From Aquamicrobium sp. (GTDB lineage Bacteria > Pseudomonadota > Alphaproteobacteria > Rhizobiales > Rhizobiaceae): DNA of 64,000 nt. The position numbers and the translations under genes are program-made. A model generated the notes under the pieces. That model was not told the DNA's origin, made no database searches, and saw nothing but the letters and a program-made list of their open reading frames with translations. Location: the NCBI GenBank assembly GCA_019739225.1, contig JAHHDT010000005.1:868001-932000 (forward strand). The letters are read 5' to 3'. This document shows positions 1 to 9,902 of this stretch, piece by piece (positions within the stretch are counted from its first letter, which is position 1; each line of letters begins with the position of its first letter).

Positions 1-1
1 C

Positions 2-253
2 AGGTTGCAGGCAACGGGTCGCGTGTCGTTGTCGCCGCCTGCCGGCGCGTTCTACGCCTTCTTCAAAATCGACGGCGTGGAAGACACTACGTCGGCCGCG
101 TTCGACATCATCGACCGGGCTAATGTCGGGCTGGCGCCCGGCACGGCGTTTGGTGTGGGTGGCGAAAGCTACTTCCGCTTTTGTTTCCACCGCCGGCTCG
201 ACGAGGTCGAGGAGGCGGTCGAAAGGCTCGCCCGCTGGATCGAAGCGCGCTGA
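2..253 (+). CDS. Aminotransferase class I/II, C-terminal fragment (cut by window edge)
   Basis: This is the last 83 codons of a gene that begins left of the window. The visible part resembles the C-terminal small domain of fold-type I PLP aminotransferases of the aspartate/aromatic group. It shows a PAGAFYAF segment, then a stretch ending GTAFG, and a YFRFCF strand containing the conserved Arg that holds the substrate carboxylate. The PLP lysine lies outside the window. The substrate cannot be told from this piece. The frame is open to the edge, so the TTG shown by the ORF track at base 5 is not a real start. It converges on hemA with 9 bases between the two stops. Confidence 0.75.
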   Translation, partial: RLQATGRVSLSPPAGAFYAFFKIDGVEDTTSAAFDIIDRANVGLAPGTAFGVGGESYFRFCFHRRLDEVEEAVERLARWIEAR

Positions 254-262
254 ACGGCCGGT

Positions 263-1543
263 TCAGCCGCCGGACTTGGCAACCACCAGCGGTACGATGC
301 GGTCGGAACGCACAGGTTCCTGCGGCTGCGTCTCGTCGCGGAACGGAATGCCGAGCGCGGTCCAGGTTTCGACCAGCGCATCCTTCAGCGTACCGATCAG
401 CGCATCGTCGTGGCACGGCGTCGGTGTGATGCGCAGGCGCTCCGTGCCGCGCGGCACGGTCGGATAGTTGATCGGCTGGATGTAGATGCCATGCTTGGCG
501 AGCAGGCGGTCGCTGGCCATCTTGCACAGCTCCGGATCGCCGACCAGTACGGGCACGATATGCGTCTCCGACGGCATTACCGGCAGGTTGGCGGACGACA
601 GCACGTCCTTGGTGTGCCGGGCCTGTCGCTGCTGCGCGTCGCGCTCCGCCTGCGACGTCTTCAGGTGGCGGATCGAGGCGGTCGCCGCCGCCGCGATCGA
701 AGGCGGCAGCGCGGTAGTGAAGATAAACCCTGGCGCATAGGAGCGGACGGCGTCGATCACCTCGCGGGTGCCGGTGATGTAGCCGCCGAGCGCGCCAAAA
801 GCCTTGGCAAGCGTACCCTCGATCACGTCGATGCGGTGGGCCAGCCCGTCACGCTCGGTAATACCGCCGCCGCGGGCGCCGTACATGCCGACGGCATGCA
901 CTTCGTCGATATAGGTCATGGCGTTGTATTTGTCGGCGAGATCGGCAATCGCCTCGATCGGGGCGATGTCACCGTCCATCGAATAGACGCTCTCGAAGAC
1001 AATCAGCTTGGCGCGCTCGCGACCGGCCTGCTGGAGCAGGCTTTCGAGATGCGCAAGATCGTTGTGGCGGAAAATCTTCTTCTCCGCGCCGGAGCGGCGC
1101 ACGCCTTCGATCATCGAGGCGTGGTTGAGCTCGTCTGAGAGGATCAGGCAGTTCGGCAGCAGTCTGCCGATCGTGGAGATTGAGGCCTCGTTGGAAATGA
1201 AGCCCGACGTAAAGACCAGCGCGGCGTCTTTGTCGTGAAGGTCGGCCAGTTCCAGTTCAAGCTCGACCAGCGGGTGGTTGGTGCCGGAAATGTTGCGCGT
1301 GCCGCCGGCGCCGGAACCCATCGACCCGGCTGCATCCTGGGAGGCTGCGATAACCTGCGGATGCTGTCCCATGCCGAGATAGTCATTGGAACACCACACG
1401 GTGATTTCGCGGGAATCGCCGTTGGCGCGCCAGATCGCCTTGGGGAACGAACCGACGATCCGCTCCAGATCAGCAAACACCCGATAGCGCCGCTCCGCAT
1501 GGAGCTGGTCGATCGCTTCTTCGAAAAACCGCTGGTAGTTCAT
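263..1543 (-). CDS. hemA: 5-aminolevulinate synthase
   Basis: This enzyme condenses glycine and succinyl-CoA to 5-aminolevulinate, the first step of haem and corrin synthesis by the Shemin route used in Alphaproteobacteria. The 426-residue protein opens with MNYQRFFE, typical of rhizobial HemA. It carries the glycine-rich [12 protein letters not shown] segment, a YIDEVHAVG motif with the PLP-binding Asp near residue 213, and the [13 protein letters not shown] motif with the Schiff-base lysine at about 247. The length is slightly above the usual 405 or so, because the tail after the fold is long and polar. The start is ATG with an AGGAAGG ribosome site. It is divergent from the NAGGN operon across a gene-free 280 bp. 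Confidence 0.96.
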   Translation of the reverse strand: MNYQRFFEEAIDQLHAERRYRVFADLERIVGSFPKAIWRANGDSREITVWCSNDYLGMGQHPQVIAASQDAAGSMGSGAGGTRNISGTNHPLVELELELADLHDKDAALVFTSGFISNEASISTIGRLLPNCLILSDELNHASMIEGVRRSGAEKKIFRHNDLAHLESLLQQAGRERAKLIVFESVYSMDGDIAPIEAIADLADKYNAMTYIDEVHAVGMYGARGGGITERDGLAHRIDVIEGTLAKAFGALGGYITGTREVIDAVRSYAPGFIFTTALPPSIAAAATASIRHLKTSQAERDAQQRQARHTKDVLSSANLPVMPSETHIVPVLVGDPELCKMASDRLLAKHGIYIQPINYPTVPRGTERLRITPTPCHDDALIGTLKDALVETWTALGIPFRDETQPQEPVRSDRIVPLVVAKSGG

Positions 1544-1823
1544 GTCGCCTTCCTGAAATTTCGGCCGGAAAATAGTCGCTGCGGCCAGATGCGTCTATGT
1601 GGTCTGGTCGGGCAAATTGCCACGCCGTGAAAGTGGCGTTTCAGATGGTTTTTGCTACGATTTCGGGCGTGGCGCGTTGATCTCGCGCAAGCATTCGCAA
1701 TTTATGTGGAACCATATCCGCCACGCCACGTTGGCGAACAGGCGGGTCACGGACGGGGGCCGGTTTCGGCTTGCCCGGTGAAACCGCTGTGTAGAAACGA
1801 CAAACGGAGGTTTTGCCCCAACC

Positions 1824-3599
1824 GTGTGTGGAATTTGCGGAGAAGTACGCTTCGACGGCGCCCAGCCATCGACACTCGCCCAGATCAGGATGATGGAGGC
1901 GCTGGCACCACGTGGACCGGATGGAAGCGGCCTCGTGATGCACGGGAATGCAGCCCTTGCCCATCGCCGGCTTAAGATCATCGACCTGACCGAAAAGGCC
2001 CGCCAGCCAATGGTCGATGCCGAGCTTGGCCTGACCATCGCCTTCAACGGATGCATCTACAATTATCCGGAGCTTCGCCAGGAACTGGAGCAGAAGGGCT
2101 ACCGCTTTTTCTCCCACGGCGACACCGAGGTCATCCTCAAGGCGTGGCACGCCTGGGGCAAGGAATGCGTGAACCGTTTCCACGGCATGTTCGCCTTCGT
2201 GATCCACGAGCGCGACACGGGGCGCGCCGTGATGGCCCGGGACCGCTTCGGCATCAAGCCGCTCTACTTGGCTGAGACGCCGCATTCGGTGCGTTTTGCC
2301 TCTTCGCTGCCAGCGCTCCTGAAAGGCGGCGAGGTCGACACCTCGATCGACCGCCATGCGCTGCACCACTACCTCTCCTTCCACGCCGTCGTGCCGCCGC
2401 CGCGCACGATCATCAATGGCGTTCGAAAGCTGCCGCCGGCCACGATCCGCGTGATCGAGCCCGACGGACGCAAAACCGACACCGTCTACTGGTCGCCGCC
2501 CTACGGGCGCGATTCATCGATGTCGGGCCTGTCGTCGCAGGACTGGCGCGACCTTGTTCTCGATGCGCTGCGCACGGCTGTGAAGCGCCGGATGGTTGCC
2601 GATGTGCCCGTCGGCGTGCTGCTTTCGGGCGGCGTCGATTCGAGCATGATCGTCGGCCTGTTGGCGGAACAGGGTCAGCACGGGCTGATGACCTTTTCGG
2701 TTGGCTTCGAGGAAGCCAATGGCGAGAAGGGCGACGAGTTCGTCTATTCCGATCTGATCGCCAAGCACTTCGAAACCGACCATCACAAGATTTTCGTGCC
2801 GTCCGAGCGCCTGATGGAGGCGCTTCCGGGTGTCTTTGCCGCCATGTCGGAGCCGATGGTCTCCTATGACAATGTCGGCTTCTACCTGCTGTCGCAAGAG
2901 GTGTCGAAGCACATCAAGGTGGTTCAGTCGGGGCAGGGTGCCGACGAGGTTTTCGGCGGCTATCACTGGTACCCGCCGCTGGCCGCCTCGAACGATGTCG
3001 TCGGAGATTATGCGCGCGTGTTCTTCGACCGCTCGCACGAGACGATGGCGCGCCACGTGAATCCGGATTGGCTCGTCGACGAGGATGCCAGCCGGCAACT
3101 CGTGTCCGAACATCTGCTGCGAGGCGGTGCGGATACGCCCGTGGATGCCGCGCTTCGGCTCGACAGCCAGGTCATGCTGGTCGACGATCCGGTCAAGCGC
3201 GTCGACAACATGACGATGGCCTGGGGACTGGAGGCGCGCGTTCCGTTCCTCGACCACGAGCTGGTTGAACTGGCCGCCAAGATCCCGCCCGAGGAAAAGC
3301 TGCGCGAAAATGGCAAGGGCGTGCTCAAGGATGCCGCGCGCCTGGTGGTGCCGCACGAGGTGATCGACCGCAAGAAGGGCTATTTCCCGGTCCCTCAGCT
3401 CAAATATGTCGATGGCCCCTATCTCGACATGGTGCGGGATGCGCTGACGTCGCGGGTGGCAAAAGAGCGGGGGATTTTCCGCGAGGACTATCTGGAAACG
3501 CTGTTTGCCAACCCGTCGGACCACATCACGCCGCTTCAGGGGTCCGAACTCTGGCAGGTCGGCCTTCTCGAACTCTGGATGCAGACCCATGGGGTATAG
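1824..3599 (+). CDS. asnO: N-acetylglutaminylglutamine amidotransferase (asparagine synthase family)
   Basis: This is the first gene of a three-gene NAGGN operon. It converts the C-terminal carboxylate of N-acetylglutaminylglutamine to the amide, giving the osmolyte NAGGN. The 591-residue protein starts with GTG followed directly by Cys2, the class II glutamine amidotransferase nucleophile (MCGICG). The N-terminal Ntn domain contains ALAPRGPDGSG and AFNGCIYNY. The synthetase half has the PP-loop SGGVDSSM near residue 268 and later GADEVFGGY. It looks like asparagine synthetase, but the next two genes are the diagnostic NAGGN partners, which favours the amidotransferase role. The GTG start is supported by an ACGGAGG box 13 bases upstream and by the need for Cys at position 2. 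Salt induction is known for this pathway; no specific operator was seen. Confidence 0.93.
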   Translation: MCGICGEVRFDGAQPSTLAQIRMMEALAPRGPDGSGLVMHGNAALAHRRLKIIDLTEKARQPMVDAELGLTIAFNGCIYNYPELRQELEQKGYRFFSHGDTEVILKAWHAWGKECVNRFHGMFAFVIHERDTGRAVMARDRFGIKPLYLAETPHSVRFASSLPALLKGGEVDTSIDRHALHHYLSFHAVVPPPRTIINGVRKLPPATIRVIEPDGRKTDTVYWSPPYGRDSSMSGLSSQDWRDLVLDALRTAVKRRMVADVPVGVLLSGGVDSSMIVGLLAEQGQHGLMTFSVGFEEANGEKGDEFVYSDLIAKHFETDHHKIFVPSERLMEALPGVFAAMSEPMVSYDNVGFYLLSQEVSKHIKVVQSGQGADEVFGGYHWYPPLAASNDVVGDYARVFFDRSHETMARHVNPDWLVDEDASRQLVSEHLLRGGADTPVDAALRLDSQVMLVDDPVKRVDNMTMAWGLEARVPFLDHELVELAAKIPPEEKLRENGKGVLKDAARLVVPHEVIDRKKGYFPVPQLKYVDGPYLDMVRDALTSRVAKERGIFREDYLETLFANPSDHITPLQGSELWQVGLLELWMQTHGV

Positions 3600-3603
3600 T
3601 GGA

Positions 3604-5415
3604 ATGGCCAAGAACCCCGGGGGCGACGATCGACAGCCGCGCAGTCGGTCGGACAAGGCGCTTGCGCACCGGCTCAAGCGGCTGCGAGCCGAATCGATGA
3701 AGCCCCCGATGGGGCTTTCGGACGCTGAGACCGAGGCGCGGGAGGAAAACGCCTCGGTCGATTGCGGTTGGGGCAGGCTTCTGTTCGCCCAGACATTCGG
3801 GGAACCCGACGACCTGATCGAGGCGATGCGCAAGGAAGGGCCGGAGCGGCGCGACATCGCCTTTTATGTACGGGACCCGCACGTGCTGCTCGCGGCGGCA
3901 CCGCAGGAGGTCTTTCTCGACCCATCTCATACGTTCCGCCTCGAACTTGCGACCTACCGGTCGAGCAGGCGCCAACCGCGCGGCTTCTTCGTGCGGCGGC
4001 TTTCCTCCGAATCCGACGCCCGGGCCGTGAACCGCATCTATGCCGCGCGCGGTATGGTGCCGGTGCGGCCCGATTTCTTCTGGTCCAACCGCGACAATCG
4101 CGCCATCACCTATTTCGTCGCCGAGGACGAAGCCTCCGGCGAGATCATCGGCACGGTGACCGGCATCGATCACGGCCGTGCCTTCTCCGATCCGGAAAAC
4201 GGTTCGTCGCTCTGGTGTCTGGCCGTCGACCCGCAGGCGCGTCATCCCGGCATCGGCGAAATGCTCGTTCGCCGGCTGGCCGAGCATTTCTCGGCGCGCG
4301 GCGCGGCCTATATGGACCTGTCGGTGCTGCACGACAACGATCAGGCGATCGCCCTTTACGAGAAGCTCGGCTTTCGGCGCGTGCCGGTTTTCGCCGTCAA
4401 GCGCAAGAACCCCATCAACGAGAAGCTCTATTCGAGCCCGCTCGCGGAATACGATGCGCTCAATCCCTACGCCCGGCTGATCGTCGACGAGGCGCGGCGT
4501 CGTGGCGTGCATGTTGAAATCACCGATGCCGAGGGCGGTTTCTTTCGCCTCTCTCAAGGCGGGCGGTCGGTTCATTGCCGCGAAAGCTTGTCGGAACTGA
4601 CCTCGGGCGTGGCCATGTCCATCTGCGATGACAAGGCCGTCACCCGCCGCGTGGTCGAGAATGCCGGCCTCGTGGTTCCGGAGCAGATGGTGGCAGAGGA
4701 TGACGCCAAGGCGCTGAAGGCCTTTCTCAAGAAGCATGGCAGCGTTGTGGTGAAGCCGGCGCGCGGAGAGCAGGGCAGGGGCGTTGCAGTCGGCCTCGAA
4801 ACGCTCGAAGACATTGAGCGCGCCATCGCCGCCGCCCGCGAGATTTGCGACCGCGTTCTTGTCGAGGCCTGCTTTGCGGGCGAGGACCTGAGGCTTGTCG
4901 TCATCGACTTCAAATTGGTCGCGGCAGCGGTGCGCCGTCCGCCACGCATTGTGGGCGATGGAAGGCAAAAGATACGCAGCCTGATCGAAAGCCAGTCGCG
5001 CCGCCGCGCCGCCGCCACCGGCGGCGAAAGCCGCATCCCGGTCGATGCTGAAACGGAACGCTGCCTTGCCGCTGCGGGCCTCACACTGGACTCCGTGCCC
5101 AAGAAAGGCGAGGATATCGTCGTGAGGAAAACGGCGAATCTGCATACGGGCGGCTCCATCCACGACGTCACCGGCATCGTTCATCCGCGCCTGGTCGAGG
5201 CGGCGGTGGCAGCCGCGCGCGCGATCGACATCCCCGTCGTGGGCATCGATTTCATGGTGCGTTCGCCGAGCGAGCCGGACTACGTCTTCATCGAGGCAAA
5301 CGAACGGCCGGGCCTTGCCAACCACGAACCGCAGCCGACGGCGGAGCGTTTCCTCGATCTGCTGTTCCCGCTCTCGGGACACAGGGCTGCTGCACAGGCA
5401 CTCGGCAAGCTCTGA
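3604..5415 (+). CDS. ngg: N-acetylglutaminylglutamine synthetase (GNAT plus ATP-grasp fusion)
   Basis: This is a bifunctional enzyme of NAGGN synthesis with 603 residues. A GNAT acetyltransferase domain lies at about residues 115-265, with an acetyl-CoA loop around LAVDPQARHPGIGEMLV and the NDQAIALYEKLGF segment. An ATP-grasp ligase domain follows at about 290-595, with VVVKPARGEQGRGV, a KTANLHTGGS segment and the metal-binding FIEANERPG. The pair would acetylate glutamine and ligate it to a second glutamine. The ORF track extends the frame back to 3505 inside asnO. The ATG at 3604, four bases after the asnO stop, is the natural start. Its stop overlaps the next ATG (TGATG), so the operon is translationally coupled. 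Confidence 0.92.
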   Translation: MAKNPGGDDRQPRSRSDKALAHRLKRLRAESMKPPMGLSDAETEAREENASVDCGWGRLLFAQTFGEPDDLIEAMRKEGPERRDIAFYVRDPHVLLAAAPQEVFLDPSHTFRLELATYRSSRRQPRGFFVRRLSSESDARAVNRIYAARGMVPVRPDFFWSNRDNRAITYFVAEDEASGEIIGTVTGIDHGRAFSDPENGSSLWCLAVDPQARHPGIGEMLVRRLAEHFSARGAAYMDLSVLHDNDQAIALYEKLGFRRVPVFAVKRKNPINEKLYSSPLAEYDALNPYARLIVDEARRRGVHVEITDAEGGFFRLSQGGRSVHCRESLSELTSGVAMSICDDKAVTRRVVENAGLVVPEQMVAEDDAKALKAFLKKHGSVVVKPARGEQGRGVAVGLETLEDIERAIAAAREICDRVLVEACFAGEDLRLVVIDFKLVAAAVRRPPRIVGDGRQKIRSLIESQSRRRAAATGGESRIPVDAETERCLAAAGLTLDSVPKKGEDIVVRKTANLHTGGSIHDVTGIVHPRLVEAAVAAARAIDIPVVGIDFMVRSPSEPDYVFIEANERPGLANHEPQPTAERFLDLLFPLSGHRAAAQALGKL

Positions 5416-6566
5416 TGACAATCGACGAAGCTTATCTGCTGGCGCAACTCAAGGCGCTTCTGGAGATCGACAGCCCCACCGGCTACACGGATCAGGTTGT
5501 CCACTACTGCTCGCAGGAACTGGAAAAACTCGGCATTACGCCCGAACTCACCAGAAGAGGCGCCATTCGCGCCGTTCGCCAGGGAAGCCGGCGCAAGGGC
5601 GCCCGCGCCATCGTCGCCCACCTCGACACGCTGGGCGCGCAGGTCAAGCTGGTCAAGGACAATGGCCGGCTGGAACTGGTGCCAATCGGGCACTGGTCAG
5701 CGCGCTTCGCTGAAGGTGGTCGCGTTACGCTCTACAGCGAGCAGGGTAGTTTCCGTGGGACCGTTCTGCCGCTGAAGGCATCCGGCCATACCTTCAACGA
5801 CGACGTCGACACGCTGCCTATCGGCTGGCCTCATGTCGAACTGCGCGTCGACGCCGTGACGCAGTCCCGCGCCGAGACGCGTGCAATGGGCATCGATGTC
5901 GGCGATTTCGTCGCCTTCGACACCGGTGCGGAGTTTCTCGACAACGGCTTCATCAACTCGCGCCATCTGGACGACAAGGCCGGCGTGGCGATCGCTCTGG
6001 CGGCATTGGAAGCGCTGGAGCGGGAGAACGTCACGACACCCGTCGACGTCCATTTCCTGTTCACCATCGCCGAGGAGGTGGGTGTGGGCGCAGCGGCCAT
6101 CGTGACACCGGAGATCGCATCGATGGTGACGATCGACAATGGCACGACCGCACCCGGCCAGAACTCCTCGGAATTCGGCGTCACCATCGCGATGGCCGAT
6201 CAGGCCGGACCCTTTGACTATCACCTGACGAAGAAGCTCGTCGATCTCTGCCGCGAGGGAGACATCCCGTTCCAGAAGGATGTTTTCCGATACTATCGGT
6301 CGGATTCGGCCTCGGCGATCGAGGCGGGCCATGATGTGCGCACGGCGCTGATTGCCTTCGGCATCGATGCCTCGCATGGCTACGAGCGCATTCATACGCA
6401 CGCGCTGACGTCGGTGGCCACGCTCACGGCAGCATACGCATCGAGCCCGCTGGAGATCGCCCGCGACGTCAAGGAAGTTTCCGGCCCCGAAGGCTTCCCG
6501 AGCCAGCCGACCGAAGAGGCCAGTCAGCCCGATTTCGATCCCGAGAAGATCGCCGGCGCGGAGTAG
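5415..6566 (+). CDS. M42-family peptidase of the NAGGN osmoprotectant system
   Basis: This is a 383-residue M42/M20-like metallopeptidase and the third member of the conserved NAGGN trio, where such a peptidase is always found next to the two synthesis genes. Di-zinc ligands are visible in order: AHLDTLGAQV (His-x-Asp), LDDKAGVAI (bridging Asp), IAEEVGVGA (catalytic Glu plus ligand) and YERIHTHAL near the end. Its role is presumed to be turnover or trimming of the dipeptide osmolyte. That is inference from neighbourhood, because the family otherwise contains glutamyl and leucyl aminopeptidases. It starts at the ATG overlapping the ngg stop by one base and ends 6 bases before the convergent L,D-transpeptidase gene. 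Confidence 0.9.
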   Translation: MTIDEAYLLAQLKALLEIDSPTGYTDQVVHYCSQELEKLGITPELTRRGAIRAVRQGSRRKGARAIVAHLDTLGAQVKLVKDNGRLELVPIGHWSARFAEGGRVTLYSEQGSFRGTVLPLKASGHTFNDDVDTLPIGWPHVELRVDAVTQSRAETRAMGIDVGDFVAFDTGAEFLDNGFINSRHLDDKAGVAIALAALEALERENVTTPVDVHFLFTIAEEVGVGAAAIVTPEIASMVTIDNGTTAPGQNSSEFGVTIAMADQAGPFDYHLTKKLVDLCREGDIPFQKDVFRYYRSDSASAIEAGHDVRTALIAFGIDASHGYERIHTHALTSVATLTAAYASSPLEIARDVKEVSGPEGFPSQPTEEASQPDFDPEKIAGAE

Positions 6567-6572
6567 GCGGCG

Positions 6573-7001
6573 TCAGCGCTGCACGACGATACGCGTGTTC
6601 TTCAGGCCTTCACGACGAGTCATCTCGAACAGCACCCTGGCATTTTCCGGATGCAGGCGAATGCAGCCTGAAGACGCCGGTCGGCCAAGCCGGCTGATCT
6701 GGTCGGTGCCGTGCACCGCATAGTTGCCGTTGTAGAAGATCGAATATGGCATCGGCGCGTTGTTGTAGCGGCTGGACCGGTGATTCTTCGAAAGCCACTT
6801 GGCCGACCAGGTCCCCGACGGCGTCACCTTGCCCGCGCGGGCGGTCGAGACCTTCCAGCGATACTTGACCTTGCCGCCATGCAACACCGTCATGGTCTGG
6901 GTCGAGATGTCGACCTTCGCGACGATCGTTGCTGCTTTTGCGGATAGAGTCGTGCCTAGTGAAATGGCTGACGCCAATGCGATGGCTGCGATTATTCTCA
7001 T
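6573..7001 (-). CDS. L,D-transpeptidase (YkuD domain), periplasmic
   Basis: This 142-residue secreted enzyme makes 3-3 peptidoglycan cross-links or anchors proteins to peptidoglycan. The N-terminus MRIIAAIALASAISLGTT ending SAKAA is a Sec signal peptide with an Ala-x-Ala cleavage site at about residue 23. The mature part is almost only a YkuD domain: ATIVAKVDISTQTMTV, then NYAVHGTDQISRLGRPASSGCIRL, which contains the catalytic HG...SGC-R motif. The ORF track puts the start at 7061, but the ATG at 7001 has an AGGGCAG ribosome site and leaves the signal peptide at the N-terminus. No LysM domain or lipobox is present. Many small paralogues of this kind exist in rhizobia. Confidence 0.9.
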   Translation of the reverse strand: MRIIAAIALASAISLGTTLSAKAATIVAKVDISTQTMTVLHGGKVKYRWKVSTARAGKVTPSGTWSAKWLSKNHRSSRYNNAPMPYSIFYNGNYAVHGTDQISRLGRPASSGCIRLHPENARVLFEMTRREGLKNTRIVVQR

Positions 7002-7299
7002 TTCTGCCCTAAGCCCCATTTGTTCCGAGAACAGAGTAGTCGCGTCGAAATATAGTTCCAATTCACTCTGTCGTTATAAAGCAAAAGGCTTAATAACCGC
7101 TTTCGCTGCCATGCAGTCTCAGGTCGTCGTCTGACCCCGGTCTTGCGGCGACCAAAAATCAGACGCTCGGATATAAGTCGGAACGCCGGGGGATCAGCGC
7201 GGGCCGGCGTGTTGCCTAACGTGGGCATGTCACAGCACGGCCGCGCACCAGACGTACCGGGAGGAATACCGCGCTGGCCCGCAAGGGAGGACCCAAAGC

Positions 7300-8553
7300 A
7301 TGAAACTGAAGCTCATCAGTACTGTCGCAGCGCTCGCGATCCTCGCGCCCGCCGCGGCATTGGCCCAGGACGATACGATCAAGATCGGCCTCATGGCGCC
7401 GCAGGAAGGCGTGTTCACTGAGCCCGGCAACGACGGTATCCGTGGTTTCGAGCTCGCGCTGAAGAAGTTCAACGGCGAGATCAACGGCAAGAAGATCGAA
7501 TGGGTGCTCGGCCCGACCGACGCCACGCCGGATCGCGCGGTACGCGAGGCCCGTAAGCTCATCGAGCAGGACCAGGTGGATTTCATCATCGGGCCGTTGT
7601 CGGGCTCCGAAGGCCTGGCGCTGCGCGACTACGCGAAGACCATTCCCGGCAAGACGATCATCAATGCCGCGTCGGGCGCGCTTGAAACGACCTATGTCGA
7701 TCCGGCGCCGAATTTCTTCCGCTTCCATCCGGACGGCGCACAGTGGGGCTATGGCCTTGGCAGTTATGTCGTCAACGAAAAGGGCTGGAAGAAGGTCGCC
7801 ACCATCGCGGCCGACTATTCGTTCGGCTACACCAACTTCATGGGCTTCGCGGTCGACTTCTGCAAGGCAGGCGGCGAGATCGTGGAGCGCTTCTGGCTGC
7901 CGCTGGGCAGCGGCGACTTCGCCTCGATCATCGCGGCCCTGCCTTATGATGTCGATGCCATCTATCTCGGCGTGGGCGGTACGGACGCGATCAACTTCCT
8001 GAACCAGTACGAGCAGGCCGGCGGCGACACCAACATCATCGGTGGCACGATTATGGTCGACCAGACGGTTCTGACCGCGCGCGGGCGCGCCAAGGAAGCG
8101 CTGATCGGCACGCCCAGCTCCGGCGTTCAGGCGGACGACTGGCAGGACGAGAACTGGCAGGCTTATGTGAAAGCCTATCAGGAAGCGTTCCCGGACGGGC
8201 TGCCCACGCCGTCGCTGTTTGCCACCAACTACTACAACTCGACCATGGGTGCGCTGATGGCGCTTGAGGCGATCGACGGCGAACTCGACGATGACCAGGC
8301 GAACTTCCACGCCGCCCTTTCGGCGGTGGAGATGGATACGCCGAACGGCCACATAAAGCTCGACGAGAACCGTCAGGCTATCGGCTCGGTGTTCATCACC
8401 GAAGTGGTCGAAGGCGACGACGGCGAACTCTACAACACGTTCAAGGCCAAGGTCGACAATGTCGACCAGAAGCTCGGCATGACCAAGGAGGAGTTCGATG
8501 CTATCGGCCTTCCTTCCCGCGATACGCCGGATTGCGCGGCGTTGAATCCGTAA
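7300..8553 (+). CDS. Branched-chain amino-acid type ABC transporter substrate-binding protein
   Basis: This is a periplasmic receptor of the LivJ/Peripla_BP_6 family, 417 residues. A signal peptide (MKLKLISTVAALAIL... ending ALAQ) is cut before DDTIKIG. The mature protein begins with the family strand IKIGLMAPQEGVFTEPG and carries GPLSGSEGLALRDY and NYYNSTMGALMALEAI. It starts the long same-strand cluster, with a strong AGGGAGGA ribosome site. The LivHMGF components lie 2.4 kb downstream. Such receptors in rhizobia bind amides, aromatics and many other small molecules, so the ligand is not necessarily an amino acid. A hairpin after the stop could separate high receptor expression from the rest. 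Confidence 0.9.
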   Translation: MKLKLISTVAALAILAPAAALAQDDTIKIGLMAPQEGVFTEPGNDGIRGFELALKKFNGEINGKKIEWVLGPTDATPDRAVREARKLIEQDQVDFIIGPLSGSEGLALRDYAKTIPGKTIINAASGALETTYVDPAPNFFRFHPDGAQWGYGLGSYVVNEKGWKKVATIAADYSFGYTNFMGFAVDFCKAGGEIVERFWLPLGSGDFASIIAALPYDVDAIYLGVGGTDAINFLNQYEQAGGDTNIIGGTIMVDQTVLTARGRAKEALIGTPSSGVQADDWQDENWQAYVKAYQEAFPDGLPTPSLFATNYYNSTMGALMALEAIDGELDDDQANFHAALSAVEMDTPNGHIKLDENRQAIGSVFITEVVEGDDGELYNTFKAKVDNVDQKLGMTKEEFDAIGLPSRDTPDCAALNP

Positions 8554-8565
8554 CGCGAATGCGGG

Positions 8566-8589
8566 CGGGCAGGGTTCGATCCCTGCCCG
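8566..8589 (+). terminator. Hairpin after the substrate-binding protein gene
   Basis: A perfect 9-bp stem (CGGGCAGGG/CCCTGCCCG) with loop TTCGAT lies 13 bases after the receptor stop codon. The tract that follows is only weakly T-rich, so it may be an attenuator or an mRNA 3' stabiliser rather than a full terminator. In transporter operons such a stem commonly lets the receptor be made in excess over the membrane parts. Confidence 0.5.
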
Positions 8590-8665
8590 TCGGCTCTCTT
8601 CGGACAGATTCATTCAGCAGGGCGGACGACACTCACCGCGCCGTCGCCCGGCGGAGCGCGTTGCC

Positions 8666-9799
8666 ATGTCGCTCATCAGCTACGTGACCAAGATTCACTT
8701 CGCGGAGAACGTCCTGGAGGACGCGCTCGAGGCCGAACTGGAGCGGCTCGGTCTGTGTCGGCCGATGATCGTTTCAGACAATGGCACCTCGCGGCGCAAC
8801 GTGCTGGATCGGCTGCTCGCAGCCGTGCCGCGGCCGGTTTCCCCAACTGTCTACGAAAGCGGATGCTGCCGGGCAACGGAAGAGGCCTGTGCCGAGGCCG
8901 CGAACCTCTATCTCGATTGCGAGGCGGATGGCCTGATTGCGTTCGGCGGGGCGGCCGCTTTCAACCTGACGAAGGCCGTCGCGCTGCGCGTGAGCCATGA
9001 TGGCGCGTTGCGAAACTATGCCGGCATGGAAGGCGGCAGGCCGCGCATCCTCGATGTAATTCCCCCGATGATCGCCATCCCGACAATCGCGGGTTCGTGT
9101 GCGGAGACTGTCGGCATCGCTGTCGTTTCCCTTCGCGACGGTTCAAATGTTTCGTTTGTCAGTCAGTTCCTGACGCCGCGCGTGGTCATCTGCGATCCGA
9201 CGCTGACGCTTGATCTGCCCGCTGGCGATACGGCCGCTGCCGGCATGGACGCTCTGACCCACTGCCTCGAGACCTATATTTCCACTGCGTACAACCCGCC
9301 GGCAGATGGCATCGCACGGGACGGACTACGCCGGGCGATTGCGCATCTGGAGCGCGCCGTCGCGGATGGAGGTGACCTCGGCGCCCGTCGTGAGATGATG
9401 GCGGCGGCGCTCAATGGGGCACTGGCCAACCAGAAGGGGCTCGGTGGCGTTCATGCGATGAGCCACGCGCTGAGCGGCGTGGTCTCCGGCGCGCTCGATC
9501 ACGGCGCGACCAACGCCGTGCTTCTTCCGCTTGTGCTGGAGTTCAACGCACCGGCCGTGGCCGACCGCTACGACGACATCAAGCGCGAGTTCCGGCTGCC
9601 GGCCCGTGCCAGCCTTGCGGACGCCATCATGAGGCTGCGCGAGCGTATCGCGCTGCCGGCGCGTCTCGGCGACATCGGCGTGGTTGTCGGCGACCTGCCG
9701 CGCGCCGCGACATTGGCAGCCGCGGATTACGCCAACCGTACGAACCCCCGCCATGCCGGCGCACACGACTATCTTTCCATGCTGCAGGCCGCATTATGA
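8666..9799 (+). CDS. Iron-containing alcohol dehydrogenase family protein
   Basis: This is a 377-residue NAD(P)-dependent group III alcohol dehydrogenase. The Rossmann-like N-terminal half has AFGGAAAFNLTKAVAL, which replaces the common GGGSxxD nucleotide loop, and AIPTIAGSCAE (usually GTGSE). The C-terminal helical half carries the metal ligands: GMDALTHCLE gives Asp and His, GGVHAMSHALSG gives the third ligand, and DHGATNAVLLP gives the last His. The enzyme probably oxidises an alcohol or reduces a semialdehyde or maleylacetate-like intermediate of the pathway served by the neighbouring transporter. Which one cannot be read from sequence. The start is ATG with GGAG 10 bases upstream. Confidence 0.85.
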   Translation: MSLISYVTKIHFAENVLEDALEAELERLGLCRPMIVSDNGTSRRNVLDRLLAAVPRPVSPTVYESGCCRATEEACAEAANLYLDCEADGLIAFGGAAAFNLTKAVALRVSHDGALRNYAGMEGGRPRILDVIPPMIAIPTIAGSCAETVGIAVVSLRDGSNVSFVSQFLTPRVVICDPTLTLDLPAGDTAAAGMDALTHCLETYISTAYNPPADGIARDGLRRAIAHLERAVADGGDLGARREMMAAALNGALANQKGLGGVHAMSHALSGVVSGALDHGATNAVLLPLVLEFNAPAVADRYDDIKREFRLPARASLADAIMRLRERIALPARLGDIGVVVGDLPRAATLAAADYANRTNPRHAGAHDYLSMLQAAL

Positions 9800-9902
9800 G
9801 CCGTCTTTCTGACGTTGCGTCATGGGGGCTGGACTCGGCCGCAGGCTGGATTACAGTGAAAGAAAAAATCCGCATCCCGAAAAATTGCGGAAAGGGAGGA
9901 GC

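Noticed and set aside
8560-8600. GGTTCGATCC-like sequence suggesting the T-arm of a tRNA
   Set aside because: No acceptor, D or anticodon arm fits upstream; the bases form a simple 9-bp hairpin just after the receptor gene.
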